From: Clostridium estertheticum subsp. estertheticum
Lineage (GTDB): Bacteria > Bacillota > Clostridia > Clostridiales > Clostridiaceae
NCBI RefSeq assembly: GCF_001877035.1
Contig: NZ_CP015756.1
Coordinates: 2,099,001-2,163,000 of the forward strand
DNA length: 64,000 nt
Direction: 5' to 3'
Made by a program: the position numbers and the translations under genes. Every line of letters begins with the position of its first letter. Position 1 is the stretch's first letter. This document shows, piece by piece, positions 1 to 9,729 of this stretch. Under the pieces are notes generated by a model. The model made no database searches. It was given only the letters and a program-made list of their open reading frames with translations, and was not told the origin of the DNA.

Positions 1-1
1 G

Positions 2-973
2 CCATATACAACAAATTCAGAAGGTCACGGACCAGCTTGGTCGAACTCATTATTTGAAAACAATGCGGAATTTAGTCTTGGTATGTGCTTAGCAGTGAAC
101 CAACAAAGGGAGTTATTAAAGTCAAAAGTAGAGAAAATTATTAATTTAACAAATGATTCAAATGTGAAGTTATTACTTAAAAATTGGATCCACAATTATA
201 GTAATGGGAAAACATCAAAAATTATAAGTAAGAAGGTAATTGAGGTATTGGAAAAAGCAAACTTAAGTAAAGAACTTAGGGAATTAGCAAATGAAATACT
301 TAGCAGTAAAGAACACCTTGCTAAAAAATCAATGTGGATGTATGGAGGAGATGGTTGGGCATATGATATTGGATTTGGTGGTCTAGATCATGTTCTATCA
401 ATGGGGGAGGATGTAAATATAATTGTATTTGATACAGAAGTTTATTCAAATACTGGTGGTCAATCATCGAAAGCAACCCCAATAGGTGCTGTTGCTCAAT
501 TTGCAGCATCTGGTAAAAAGTTTAATAAAAAAGATTTAGGTATGATGGCAATGAGTTACGGTAATGTTTACGTAGCACAAGTAGCTATGGGAGGAAGTCA
601 AAGTCAATTTCTTAAAGCAGTTGTAGAGGCTGAGGGTTATTATGGTTCATCACTTATTATTGCTTATGCACCATGTATAAGTCATGGGTTAAAAGGCGGT
701 ATGAGTACTACTGCGGCAAATACCAAACGTGCTGTTGAAGTAGGATATTGGCACCTTTATAGGTGCAATCCAGATCTTGAGAAGGAAGGAAAGAATCCAT
801 TTATTTTAGATTCAAAGGAGCCAACAGGTAGTTTCCGAGAGTTTTTACTTGGTGAAGTTCGTTATTCATCGTTGCTAAGAACTTTCCCAGAGGATGCTGA
901 GGAGTTATTCGCAGCTGCAGAAAAAGCATCAAACAAAAGGTACCAAAATTATAGAAGACTTGCCAGTAACTAA
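2..973 (+). CDS. nifJ: Pyruvate:ferredoxin (flavodoxin) oxidoreductase, C-terminal part
   Basis: The gene is cut by the window start; the frame is open from base 2, so the first methionine at 83 is internal. It oxidises pyruvate to acetyl-CoA and CO2 with ferredoxin reduction in the cytoplasm. The visible part holds the thiamine-pyrophosphate-binding end of the enzyme: GHGPAWSNSLFEDN-like sequence at the start, then GGDGWAYDIGFGGLDH, DTEVYSNTGGQSSKATP and YAPCISHGLKGGM, all hallmark segments of the single-chain clostridial enzyme (about 1170 residues). About 323 residues are present. A strong hairpin follows the stop. The assignment is firm; the missing N-terminal part lies outside the window. 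Confidence 0.96.
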   Translation, partial: PYTTNSEGHGPAWSNSLFENNAEFSLGMCLAVNQQRELLKSKVEKIINLTNDSNVKLLLKNWIHNYSNGKTSKIISKKVIEVLEKANLSKELRELANEILSSKEHLAKKSMWMYGGDGWAYDIGFGGLDHVLSMGEDVNIIVFDTEVYSNTGGQSSKATPIGAVAQFAASGKKFNKKDLGMMAMSYGNVYVAQVAMGGSQSQFLKAVVEAEGYYGSSLIIAYAPCISHGLKGGMSTTAANTKRAVEVGYWHLYRCNPDLEKEGKNPFILDSKEPTGSFREFLLGEVRYSSLLRTFPEDAEELFAAAEKASNKRYQNYRRLASN

Positions 974-1005
974 TGTATTTAAGTCCTAATGTGAACAATA
1001 TATGA

Positions 1006-1058
1006 ATAACAAAAATAAACCTTACTCATTTTTTATGAGCAAGGTTTATTTTTGTTAT
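1006..1058. terminator. Bidirectional intrinsic terminator between convergent genes
   Basis: Arms at 1006-1029 and 1035-1058 form a near-perfect stem of about 24 bp with a short T-rich loop. The ends are A-rich on one side and T-rich on the other, so it can stop transcription of the rightward oxidoreductase and of the leftward symporter that ends at 1070. Confidence 0.85.
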
Positions 1059-1069
1059 TCTAAATTATA

Positions 1070-2350
1070 TTAACTATTAACCGCGATTTCATTAATTTCT
1101 TTTATATAGTCACTCGCTTTTATAGGGTTAAATTGGCCCTCCCATTTGGATATAACAACGCAAGCAAGTGAATTGCCAACTACATTGACTGCAGTTCTTG
1201 CCATATCTAAAATACGATCTATACCGGCTATGAATGCTAGTCCCTCTATTGGAATTCCCACAGAACCTAATGTAGCTAGTAGTACTACAAAAGATACCCC
1301 TGGAACACCTGCTATGCCTTTTGAAGTAACCATTAATACAACCATTAGATTGATCTGAGTAAGTAGCGGTAAATGAATACCATATAGCTGAGCAATGAAA
1401 AGTGCTGCTATTGCTTGGTATAAAGTTGATCCATCTAAATTAAAAGAATACCCTGTTGGTATAACAAAAGATGCTATTGCTTTTGGGCAACCGAATTTTT
1501 CCATCTTCTCCATAAGTTTAGGTAAAACTGCTTCAGAACTTGCAGTACTATACGCAAGGATTAATTCATCTTTTAAAAGTTTTATGAAGGCAAATATATT
1601 TATCTTAACTGCTTTAGCTACCAGTCCTAATACAACAATTACAAAAAATATCATTGCACCATAAGTTGTTATAGCCAATTTGCCAAGTGGAATTAAAGCA
1701 GCAAGACCAAATTTTGAAACTGTTATGCCAATTAGAGCAAACACACCAAATGGTGCAGTCTTCATTATTTGATTAGTTACCCAGAACATTGCTTGTGCAA
1801 CCCCTTCAAAAAAGCGAAGGACTGGTTTTCCTTTTTCTCCAATTGCGCCGATTCCTAAACCAAACATAATTGAAAAGAATATAATTGATAACATATCTCC
1901 ATTACCTAAGGATGCAAAAATATTTGTTGGGACAATATTTACAAAGGTATCAGCGAAACTATGATGTTGAACAGTTGATGCAGTATCTACATAACTTGAA
2001 ATACTGGTTTTTACAAGTGAATGCATATCTATGCCGGTTCCTGGATGAACTATGTTTCCTATTAATAAACCAAGACAAATTGCAACAGTAGTGATAACTT
2101 CAAAATAAAGAAGTGTTTTACCACCAAGTTTTCCAACTTTCTTTATATCGCCTACACCAGCTATACCTACAACTAACGATGAGAAAACAATTGGTACTAC
2201 TATCATTTTAATTAATCTTAAAAAGATATCACCAATTGGCTTAAGAACAGTTGTTACTGTTGGATTACCATAAAAAATTGCGCCTACAATAACACCTGAA
2301 ATAAGACCAACAAGAATTTGTACAGCTAATGTAAATTTAATCTTCTTCAT
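1070..2350 (-). CDS. gltP: Dicarboxylate/glutamate:cation symporter (DAACS family)
   Basis: A membrane carrier of about 426 residues that imports glutamate, aspartate or C4-dicarboxylates with protons or sodium. The protein is hydrophobic throughout. It shows the family signatures STASSEAVLPKLMEKM (hairpin loop 1, serine-rich), IPTGYSFNLDGSTLYQAIA (TM7 motif) and TSKGIAGVPGVSFVVLLATL (hairpin loop 2), with a conserved aspartate/arginine/asparagine region near the C-terminus (IDRILDMARTAVNVVGN). I chose the ATG at 2350 because GAGGTGG lies at a good distance upstream; a GTG four codons earlier (2362) overlaps that ribosome site. Monocistronic, with its own upstream region. The exact substrate cannot be read from sequence, so the symbol is a family name. 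Confidence 0.9.
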   Translation of the reverse strand: MKKIKFTLAVQILVGLISGVIVGAIFYGNPTVTTVLKPIGDIFLRLIKMIVVPIVFSSLVVGIAGVGDIKKVGKLGGKTLLYFEVITTVAICLGLLIGNIVHPGTGIDMHSLVKTSISSYVDTASTVQHHSFADTFVNIVPTNIFASLGNGDMLSIIFFSIMFGLGIGAIGEKGKPVLRFFEGVAQAMFWVTNQIMKTAPFGVFALIGITVSKFGLAALIPLGKLAITTYGAMIFFVIVVLGLVAKAVKINIFAFIKLLKDELILAYSTASSEAVLPKLMEKMEKFGCPKAIASFVIPTGYSFNLDGSTLYQAIAALFIAQLYGIHLPLLTQINLMVVLMVTSKGIAGVPGVSFVVLLATLGSVGIPIEGLAFIAGIDRILDMARTAVNVVGNSLACVVISKWEGQFNPIKASDYIKEINEIAVNS

Positions 2351-2456
2351 GAACATTTCCACCTCTTCTTTAACAAATATAGTTTTAAAGCTTTGTCGTT
2401 TTGCCTTAGTGTATATTGTATATTATAAAGATGTATTATGTCTATACAATTAATAT

Positions 2457-2729
2457 TTATTTTGGTGTTTTGGGTTTTGCTCCCCAGCATTTGTCACAAT
2501 TTAGGCAACAATGAGAGGCAAAGTTATTACAATGCCCATTATTAATTTGATTAGGTAAGCCTGTAACTTTTTTTGACTTTTTCATCCACTTGAACATATT
2601 TTTTATTTCATTTTTTCCTTGTTTATCTAAAAGTATATTAGAGTCTATGATATACCACCCCTTAATATTTTTTAATTTAAGTACTATGCTATACAGTATA
2701 ACCCTTTTACTTATAAGATGCAGTAACAA
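2457..2729 (-). CDS. Small cysteine-rich hypothetical protein (doubtful)
   Basis: An open frame of 90 codons with a C-terminal cluster HCNNFASHCCLNCDKCWG that could bind metal, followed by a basic proline-containing tail. The N-terminal half is AT-rich and unremarkable, no convincing ribosome site precedes the first methionine, and a shorter form starting at an internal ATG (MFKWMKKSKK) is possible. I do not recognise a family. It is kept because the cysteine and histidine cluster is unlikely by chance, but it may be non-coding. Confidence 0.3.
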   Translation of the reverse strand: MLLHLISKRVILYSIVLKLKNIKGWYIIDSNILLDKQGKNEIKNMFKWMKKSKKVTGLPNQINNGHCNNFASHCCLNCDKCWGAKPKTPK

Positions 2730-3106
2730 TTGATACAGAGGCTAATAAAGGAATTTGTAGAAAAATAAAGTAATGAGTAGTATATAATCATGTTGAAAAA
2801 TAAATCTTAGCAATTAGATCACTCATAAGAAATGGATTCATTATAATGACTTAGGTCGAAGACAACTTGTTAATAAAAAATAGTTGGTGTTTTGTTTTTA
2901 ATAAACAGAGTGGTATCATAATTTATTATTATGTCAAATTATAGCGAAATAAAAATATACCAAAACATAAAACAATATGGTAGTATATTAAAGGGATTAC
3001 AAAATATTGAAATAATATATAGGAAAAGTCTTTTAAGTATAAGATACTTTATTATTATATATTTGTTGCAATAGATAATTTCAAGTAAACTGAAGGGTGA
3101 TGCCAT
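2730..3106. other. Intergenic region without a recognised gene
   Basis: About 377 bases of very AT-rich sequence upstream of the histidine kinase. A weak hairpin around 2873-2897 is followed by a T-rich run, which could be a terminator but is short. No RNA gene, riboswitch or clear promoter was recognised. Confidence 0.4.
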
Positions 3107-4054
3107 ATGGATGATAATTTTGATGAACAGATAAGAGAACTGTTGAAAATGAGCATTAAAGAAAGTGAAGAAAAAGCAGAATTGTCAGCTAAGTTAATAA
3201 GAGCTAATAAAGAACTTGTAATTCAAAACGAAGAGAAAAGTAAACTGTCAGCGGAATTAAATATTGCTAGTAAGGCGCAGGGTGAATTCCTTGTTAATAT
3301 ATCTCATGAACTTAAAACACCGTTGAATGTTATTTTTTCAATAGCTCAATTATTTGATGTATATTGTAAAGATGGGTCTCTTGACGATAATAAAAAATCA
3401 ATTATAGAATATATAGAATCAATTAAGCAAAATTCATATAGATTATCTAAAATTATTAATAATATAGTTGATTTATCAAAGATTGAAGCAGGATTCTTTA
3501 AATTAAACCTAGCAAATAATAATATAGTAACAGTGGTAGAAGAAACAGTGATTGCTGCAACTACTTTGATTGAAGGTAAAGGTTTAAATATTACCTTTGA
3601 TACAGATATAGAAGAAAAAAATATTGCTTGTGATGCAGAAAGAATAAAACGAATAGTATTAAATTTAATATCAAATTCTATAAAATTTACAGAAAGCGGT
3701 AATGAGATATTTGTAAAAGTTATTGATAAAAATGAATTTGTTGAAATATCAATTAAAGACAATGGTATTGGCATTGAAGAGAAATATTTAGATGTGATAT
3801 TTGATAGATTTAAACAGGTAGATAAATCTTTATCTAGAAATGCAGAAGGTACAGGTGTTGGTTTGAGTTTAGTAAAATCGATTGTAGAATTGCATGGTGG
3901 TAATATATATGCGCAGAGTAAATTTGGGGAAGGTAGCACATTTACAATAAGACTCCCTGCAGGCAAGGTACTTGATGAAAATATAATATATAGTAATGTT
4001 GCGAAAAATGGAAATGAAATTATACGAGTGGAGTTTTCAGACCTCTATTCGTAA
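3107..4054 (+). CDS. Orphan soluble sensor histidine kinase
   Basis: A 315-residue protein. Residues 1-55 are charged and heptad-like (probable coiled coil, no membrane segment). The dimerisation/phosphoacceptor box NISHELKTPLN puts the phosphorylated histidine at residue 67. The ATPase part shows the N box (NLISNSIKFT), G1 box (DNGIGIEEKY), F box (FDRFKQVD) and G2 box (GTGVGLSLVKSIVELHGG). It would autophosphorylate and pass phosphate to a response regulator, but none is encoded nearby and there is no sensory domain, so its input is unknown. The ATG follows GGGTGAT with about six bases spacing. Monocistronic; a hairpin follows. Confidence 0.88.
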   Translation: MDDNFDEQIRELLKMSIKESEEKAELSAKLIRANKELVIQNEEKSKLSAELNIASKAQGEFLVNISHELKTPLNVIFSIAQLFDVYCKDGSLDDNKKSIIEYIESIKQNSYRLSKIINNIVDLSKIEAGFFKLNLANNNIVTVVEETVIAATTLIEGKGLNITFDTDIEEKNIACDAERIKRIVLNLISNSIKFTESGNEIFVKVIDKNEFVEISIKDNGIGIEEKYLDVIFDRFKQVDKSLSRNAEGTGVGLSLVKSIVELHGGNIYAQSKFGEGSTFTIRLPAGKVLDENIIYSNVAKNGNEIIRVEFSDLYS

Positions 4055-4071
4055 ATCATATTATTGATTAA

Positions 4072-4101
4072 AGGCAGTTAAGATATAATTCTTAACTGCC
4101 T
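4072..4101. terminator. Hairpin between convergent genes
   Basis: Arms 4072-4082 and 4091-4101 pair perfectly over 11 bp with an 8-base loop. The T-rich side favours the minus strand (end of the phosphorylase gene), with a weaker effect for the kinase gene on the plus strand. Confidence 0.6.
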
Positions 4102-4110
4102 GGTATGGGG

Positions 4111-5412
4111 CTACTTTGTAATAATTTCATGGATTAATGTTGGCTTAGTTGCATGATCACTAATAGAGATATTTTCATATATTTTCTTCTTTACATCTTC
4201 TACATTTTCACGATTTGAATATATAGTTAAGATAGGTTCACCCTTTTCTACCTTGTCACCTACTTTTTTGCGTAGCATAAGGCCTACTGCTAAATCAATT
4301 TTATCTTCTTTTGTTGCTCTACCTGCACCAAGTAACATTGCTGCAATTCCAATCTCATCAGCTACCATATTAGATACAAAACCGCTAGTTAAAGCAGGGA
4401 CATCAATTTTATATTTAGCTTGTGGTAATTTTTCTGGATTATCCACAATCGATTCATCTCCACCTTGATTTTTAATAAATACTTTAAATTTGTCTAATGC
4501 TTTACCATTTTTTATTACTTCAAGAAGCAATTTTCTTGCTTCCTCTAATGTTTTTGCTTTTTTAGCAAGCACTACCATCTGACTTCCAAGTGTTAGGACA
4601 AGTTCAGTAAGATCTTCAGGACCTTCTCCTTTTAATGTATCAATGGCTTCTTTTACCTCAAGTGCATTACCAATTGCAAATCCTAAAGGTTGTGACATGT
4701 CAGAGATTATCGCCATGGTATTTCTTCCTACATTATTACCAATTTGCACCATTGCATGAGCTAAATTTTCTGCATCTTTATCCGTTTTCATGAAAGCCCC
4801 TGCGCCTGTTTTAACATCTAGAACTATTGCATTAGCTCCTGATGCAATTTTTTTACTCATAATAGAACTAGCTATTAGTGGAATCGAGTTCACAGTTCCA
4901 GTTACGTCACGAAGTGCGTATAATTTCTTGTCTGCAGGAGTTAAGTTACCTGTTTGACCAATAACAGCAACTTTGTCACGGTTAACTAATTCAATAAATT
5001 TATCATTTGTAATTTCTACATGGAAACCACTAATAGATTCTAATTTATCAATAGTTCCGCCAGTATGTCCAAGTCCTCGTCCAGACATTTTAGCAACAGG
5101 TATATCCAAAGCAGCAACTAGTGGTGCGAGTACTAGCGTTGTTGTATCGCCTACGCCACCCGTTGAGTGTTTATCTACTTTTATACCTTCAATTTTTGAT
5201 AAATCAATAGTTTCTCCGGAATTAACCATAGCCATAGTCAAATCTGCTCTCTCCCGATCATTCATGTCTTGAAAATAAATAGCCATTGCAAGGGAACTTG
5301 CTTGGTAATCAGGAATAGTTCCATTAGTATAACCGTCAATAAAAAAATTAATTTCTTTTGTTGTTAATTCTTTACCATCACGTTTTTTTGAAATCACATC
5401 TACCATTCTCAT
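4111..5412 (-). CDS. pdp: Pyrimidine-nucleoside phosphorylase
   Basis: Cytoplasmic salvage enzyme that splits uridine, deoxyuridine or thymidine with phosphate to base and (deoxy)ribose 1-phosphate. About 433 residues, normal for the family. It carries [20 protein letters not shown] (phosphate-binding loop) and [20 protein letters not shown] (family signature), and ends with the usual alpha/beta C-terminal domain ([16 protein letters not shown]). The start [13 protein letters not shown] matches the common N-terminus of the family; the frame extends four codons further up to a TTG at 5424, which is less likely. It lies 51 bases downstream of the nucleoside transporter on the same strand, forming an uptake-plus-phosphorolysis operon. 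Confidence 0.95.
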   Translation of the reverse strand: MRMVDVISKKRDGKELTTKEINFFIDGYTNGTIPDYQASSLAMAIYFQDMNDRERADLTMAMVNSGETIDLSKIEGIKVDKHSTGGVGDTTTLVLAPLVAALDIPVAKMSGRGLGHTGGTIDKLESISGFHVEITNDKFIELVNRDKVAVIGQTGNLTPADKKLYALRDVTGTVNSIPLIASSIMSKKIASGANAIVLDVKTGAGAFMKTDKDAENLAHAMVQIGNNVGRNTMAIISDMSQPLGFAIGNALEVKEAIDTLKGEGPEDLTELVLTLGSQMVVLAKKAKTLEEARKLLLEVIKNGKALDKFKVFIKNQGGDESIVDNPEKLPQAKYKIDVPALTSGFVSNMVADEIGIAAMLLGAGRATKEDKIDLAVGLMLRKKVGDKVEKGEPILTIYSNRENVEDVKKKIYENISISDHATKPTLIHEIITK

Positions 5413-5463
5413 TTTTATTACCAACCTTTTATTTTGATTTTATAATATTATTATATGGTTATA

Positions 5464-6645
5464 TTATACAATTAAACCAACAATAGTTGCTGTTAATACA
5501 CTAACTAATGTTGCACCAAATAGCAGTTTTAGACCAAATCGAGCAACAACATTCCCTTGTTTTTCATTAAGCCCTTTTACTGCTCCAGAAATAATCCCAA
5601 TGGATGAAAAATTAGCAAAAGAAACTAAAAATACAGAAACAATAGCGGTTGTACGCGTTGTTAAATGTATAGTACTAGTTGCCAAACTAGTCATTGCAAC
5701 AAATTCATTTGATACTAATTTCGTTGCCATTATACTTGCGGCAGGTATTGCTTCCTTAAAGGGTACACCCATTAAAATCGCAAATGGTGAGAACACATAG
5801 CCAAGTAAATTTTGAAAAGAAATACCGAAAATACCTTTAAAAATCATATTAATCATAGCAATTATGGCCACAAATCCAATAAGCATTGCTCCAACTATGA
5901 TAGCTACTTTGAAACCATCCATAATGTATTCACCGAGCATTTCAAAAAATGATTGCTTTTTTTCTTCTTGTACTATTAATATATCTTCCTCTGGGGTTAC
6001 TGTATATGGATTTATAATTGAAGATATAATAAATCCACCAAATAAGTTTAAAACAAGTGCAGTTACAACATATCTAGGTTTAATAAGAACCATATAAGAG
6101 CCAACTATCGACATAGATACCGTAGACATTGCTGATGCACAAAGTGTATAAAGTCTATGCTCCGGTAATAGGCCAAGTTCTTTTTTTACAGAAATAAATA
6201 CCTCTGATTGACCAAGAATAGCAGCGGCTACTCCGTTGTAAGATTCTAGTTTGCCCATACCGTTAATTTTACTTAATCCTAGGCCTATATATTTAATTAT
6301 AAAAGGAAGTATTTTAAAGTGTTGTAAAATTCCGATTAAAGCAGAAATAAATACTATTGGTAAAAGCACACCTATAAAAAATGTAAATTGATTTGCGTTA
6401 ACTAACCCACCAAATACAAAATTAACGCCCTCAGCTGCACATTTAAGTAATAGTTGAAAACCATTTGCTATTCCACCTACTAGAAAATTACCAACACCAG
6501 TATTTAGCAATATAAATCCAAGTATGAATTGTAAAATAACCATTATAACGATAGGTCGGTATTTTACCTTTTTTTTATCAGTACTAGTAATCCATGCAAG
6601 TCCTAAGACAACAATTAATCCGAGAATTCCAATAATATATTTCAT
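5464..6645 (-). CDS. nupC: Concentrative nucleoside transporter (CNT / NupC family)
   Basis: An integral membrane protein of about 393 residues that imports nucleosides with protons or sodium. Many hydrophobic segments are visible, and the core shows the CNT pattern NGVAAAILGQSEVFISVK, CASAMSTVSMSIVGSYMVL and LATSTIHLTTRTTAIVSVFL. The ATG at 6645 has a perfect AGGAGGT six bases upstream; an in-frame start nine codons earlier lacks a ribosome site. First gene of a two-gene operon with pyrimidine-nucleoside phosphorylase, which explains its substrate class. The symbol is used at family level. Confidence 0.92.
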   Translation of the reverse strand: MKYIIGILGLIVVLGLAWITSTDKKKVKYRPIVIMVILQFILGFILLNTGVGNFLVGGIANGFQLLLKCAAEGVNFVFGGLVNANQFTFFIGVLLPIVFISALIGILQHFKILPFIIKYIGLGLSKINGMGKLESYNGVAAAILGQSEVFISVKKELGLLPEHRLYTLCASAMSTVSMSIVGSYMVLIKPRYVVTALVLNLFGGFIISSIINPYTVTPEEDILIVQEEKKQSFFEMLGEYIMDGFKVAIIVGAMLIGFVAIIAMINMIFKGIFGISFQNLLGYVFSPFAILMGVPFKEAIPAASIMATKLVSNEFVAMTSLATSTIHLTTRTTAIVSVFLVSFANFSSIGIISGAVKGLNEKQGNVVARFGLKLLFGATLVSVLTATIVGLIV

Positions 6646-6778
6646 TTTAAACCTCCTCTTATGCCTTATCAATAATAAAGCTTATTTGCACATTTGTAAA
6701 GTTGTGGGTGAAATTATGCAGGAGATATACAATATATTCTGTATTTCTTATTAATTTAAGAAGCTGTAAAAAAACTCA

Positions 6779-6793
6779 TAAACGCGTGTTAAT
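6779..6793. promoter_or_regulatory. LacI-type operator upstream of cellobiose phosphorylase
   Basis: TAAACGCGTGTTAAT is the reverse-complement match of the operator-like sequence before the local LacI gene (9695-9709) and close to that before the binding-protein gene (10809-10825). A perfect -10 hexamer TATAAT lies directly downstream at 6798-6803, so a bound repressor would cover the promoter. A second promoter-like pair, TTGACG (6821-6826) and TATATT (6843-6848), lies further down. It is inferred to be the binding site of the regulator at 9730. Confidence 0.65.
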
Positions 6794-6897
6794 AGAATAT
6801 AATGTAAGAATTAGAGGTAATTGACGCTTATATGATTATTGATATATTTAAATATTTTATATAAAATAGAATTGAACAAATATAGGGGGGATGAACA

Positions 6898-9336
6898 ATG
6901 AAATTTGGTTATTTCGATGATATAAAAAAAGAGTATGTTATTACTACACCTAAGACTCCGTATCCATGGATTAATTATCTTGGAACAGATGATTTTTTCT
7001 CTCTAATTTCAAATACTAGTGGTGGCTACTGCTTTTATAAGGATGCGAGGCTTCGAAGGTTAACTAGATATAGATATAATAGTGCACCAGTTGATAGTGG
7101 GGGGAGATACTATTATATAAACGATGGTGGCGACGTTTGGACACCAGGATATATGCCTGTGAAAACTGAATTAGATTCCTATGAATGTAGACATGGACTT
7201 GGTTACACTAAAATAAAAAGTGCAAGAAATGGTATTGAAGTAGAGCAATTAATGTTTGTCCCTTTAAAGTATCATGGCGAAGTTAACCAACTTAAAATAA
7301 AAAATACATCAAATGATATTAAGGAAATTAAGATTTTTTCATTTATTGAGTTCTGCTTATGGAATGCTTATGACGATATGACTAACTTCCAGAGAAATTT
7401 TAGTACTGGTGAAGTTGAGATAGATAATTCTGTAATTTATCATAAAACCGAATATAGAGAAAGACGTAATCATTATTCATTTTACTCGGTTAATACTGAT
7501 ATAGATGGGTTTGATAGTGACAGAGAGTCGTTTCTAGGATTATATAATGGATTTGATTCACCACAAACGGTTATGAACGGTAAATCTAATAATTCTGTAG
7601 CGAGTGGATGGTCACCTGTAGCATCACATAGTAAAACATTGAGACTTAAACCTGGAGAAGAAACAAGTTTGATATTTATAATTGGATATGTAGAAAATGA
7701 GGAAGAAAACAAGTGGGAAAGCCCTGGTGTTATTAATAAGACTATTGCTAAGGATATGATAGCGAGGTTTAGTACAGATATTCAAGTAGAAGAGGGATTA
7801 GAAGCTTTAAGTAAATATTGGCTTAATTTATTATCAAAATATAGTATAAAAACGGATGATGATAAGCTAGACCGCATGGTTAATATATGGAATCCTTATC
7901 AATGCATGGTAACGTTTAATATGTCTAGAAGTGCATCATATTTTGAATCTGGAATTGGAAGAGGGATGGGATTTAGAGATTCTAATCAGGATTTACTTGG
8001 ATTTGTGCATCAGATTCCAGGTAGGGCGAGGGAAAGAATACTGGATATAGCCGCAACACAATTTGAGGATGGTGGAGCTTATCACCAATATCAACCATTA
8101 ACTAAAAAGGGTAACTTTGAAGTCGGTGGAGGATTTAATGATGATCCATTATGGTTAATATTAGGTACTGCAGCCTATATAAAAGAAACAGGAGATTTTA
8201 GTATACTAAATGAACTTGTGGCTTTCAATTGTGATGATAACATAAAAGATACACTTATGGAACATTTAAAACGTTCTTTCTATCATGTTGTAAATAATCT
8301 TGGACCTAATGGACTTCCTTTAATTGGAAGGGCTGACTGGAATGATTGTTTGAATTTAAATTGTTTTTCCACAGAACCAGATGAATCGTTTCAAACATTT
8401 GGAGATCCAGATGGAAGGGTTGCTGAATCTGTTCTAATAGCTGGAATGTTTGTATTTATAGGACCAGAATATGTAGAATTATGCAAAAGATTTGACCTGA
8501 TTTTAGAAGCTACAATAGCGCAGAATCATATTGATAAAATGAGAAAAACAGTTATAGAAAAAGGCTTTGACGGAGAATGGTTTTTAAGGGCATACGATGC
8601 TTTTGGAAATAAGGTAGGTAGCAAGGATAACGATGAGGGGCAGATATATATCGAATCACAAGGGTTCTGCGTAATGGCGGGCATTGGGGTAGAAGAAGGT
8701 TTAGCTTTAAAAGCATTAGATTCTGTGAAGGAAAAACTAGATACTAAGTATGGCATAATGCTCTTGAACCCAGCTTACAGCAAATATGATGTAAACATTG
8801 GTGAAATTACATCTTATCCAGCGGGATATAAAGAAAATGGTGGGATATTTTGTCATAACAACCCATGGATAATGATTGCTGAAACAGTTTTAGGTAGAGG
8901 GGATAGGGCATATGATGTATATAAAAGGATAGCTCCAGCCTTTGTTGAGGAAATAAGTGAGATTCATAGAACTGAACCTTATGTTTATTCGCAAATGGTA
9001 GCAGGAAAAGATGCAATGCGATATGGAGAAGCTAAAAATTCTTGGCTTACAGGAACTGCTGCATGGAACTATTTTGCAATTACTCAATTTATTCTAGGGG
9101 TGAAGCCAGAGTATGATGGGCTTCGTGTAAATCCTTGCATTCCAAAAGAGTGGAGTAGTTTTGAGATTGAGAGAACATACAGAGGAGATATATATAATAT
9201 TAAAATTAATAATAATAAGCATATTTGTAAAGGTGTTAAATTAATTACGGTGGATGGAAAAGCTATACAAGGAAATATATTACCTGTATTTGGTGATGGA
9301 TGCGCACATAAAATAGAAATAGAGATGGGAAATTAA
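6898..9336 (+). CDS. cbp: Cellobiose phosphorylase (GH94)
   Basis: A cytoplasmic enzyme of 812 residues that splits cellobiose with phosphate into alpha-glucose 1-phosphate and glucose, saving ATP. It is collinear and closely similar over its length to the clostridial cellobiose phosphorylase as I recall it: [20 protein letters not shown] at the N-terminus, [40 protein letters not shown] in the middle, and [13 protein letters not shown] near the end. The catalytic acid is in [10 protein letters not shown], with the second aspartate at residue 483. Ribosome site GGGGGG lies about six bases before the ATG. It is preceded by a LacI-type operator and followed by the LacI gene and an ABC importer, consistent with cellobiose or cellodextrin use. 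Cellodextrin phosphorylases are longer, so cellobiose is the best guess. Confidence 0.95.
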   Translation: MKFGYFDDIKKEYVITTPKTPYPWINYLGTDDFFSLISNTSGGYCFYKDARLRRLTRYRYNSAPVDSGGRYYYINDGGDVWTPGYMPVKTELDSYECRHGLGYTKIKSARNGIEVEQLMFVPLKYHGEVNQLKIKNTSNDIKEIKIFSFIEFCLWNAYDDMTNFQRNFSTGEVEIDNSVIYHKTEYRERRNHYSFYSVNTDIDGFDSDRESFLGLYNGFDSPQTVMNGKSNNSVASGWSPVASHSKTLRLKPGEETSLIFIIGYVENEEENKWESPGVINKTIAKDMIARFSTDIQVEEGLEALSKYWLNLLSKYSIKTDDDKLDRMVNIWNPYQCMVTFNMSRSASYFESGIGRGMGFRDSNQDLLGFVHQIPGRARERILDIAATQFEDGGAYHQYQPLTKKGNFEVGGGFNDDPLWLILGTAAYIKETGDFSILNELVAFNCDDNIKDTLMEHLKRSFYHVVNNLGPNGLPLIGRADWNDCLNLNCFSTEPDESFQTFGDPDGRVAESVLIAGMFVFIGPEYVELCKRFDLILEATIAQNHIDKMRKTVIEKGFDGEWFLRAYDAFGNKVGSKDNDEGQIYIESQGFCVMAGIGVEEGLALKALDSVKEKLDTKYGIMLLNPAYSKYDVNIGEITSYPAGYKENGGIFCHNNPWIMIAETVLGRGDRAYDVYKRIAPAFVEEISEIHRTEPYVYSQMVAGKDAMRYGEAKNSWLTGTAAWNYFAITQFILGVKPEYDGLRVNPCIPKEWSSFEIERTYRGDIYNIKINNNKHICKGVKLITVDGKAIQGNILPVFGDGCAHKIEIEMGN

Positions 9337-9729
9337 CCATTTAAGGAGGAGTTCACTCCTAATTCTTTTGAAATAGAAGGGCTAAGCGCTAGTTATCTAA
9401 GTAGTAAAATACAACTGGAACAAAAATTTTAGAAATAAATATAAGTGTAGATGTATTAAATACTGCGTTAACTGATTCTAAAACAGGTAAAATGGATATA
9501 TATTATATAGGTACCAATTAATAGCATAATGTAAATATCAGATAATGTTAAATTCTAAAAAATGTAAACGATTCTGCAAGAGAATGAGCAATTCGGATGT
9601 AAATGGAGTAAATTATGTTAAAACATGGTTATCTGAGGAAATCTAGACATATTACAATTTGAAAAGCATGAAAAATTAGAGTATTATTGCATTATAAACA
9701 CGCGTTTAAATTCTAAAAAGAGGTGCGGA
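9337..9729. other. Intergenic region with possible decayed coding remnants
   Basis: About 390 bases. A short 5-bp hairpin (9347-9360) follows the phosphorylase stop. Between about 9412 and 9522 one frame reads like protein (SVDVLNTALTDSKTGK, then MDIYYIGTN and a stop), and near 9588-9648 another reads SDVNGVNYVKTWLSEEI and a stop. Both are preceded by stops and lack starts, so they look like the ends of decayed genes. The family is not recognised. Confidence 0.3.
9659..9709 (+). promoter_or_regulatory. Promoter and self-operator of the LacI regulator gene
   Basis: TTGAAA at 9659-9664 and TATTAT at 9682-9687 are separated by 17 bases. The palindrome-like sequence TAAACACGCGTTTAA at 9695-9709 covers the expected transcription start. 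The same sequence type stands before the phosphorylase and the ABC genes, so self-repression by the LacI protein is likely. Confidence 0.7.

Noticed and set aside
3346-3966. 206-codon open frame on the minus strand inside the histidine kinase gene
   Set aside because: It is the antisense of a well-supported kinase; composition is typical of antisense frames in AT-rich genes and there is no ribosome site.
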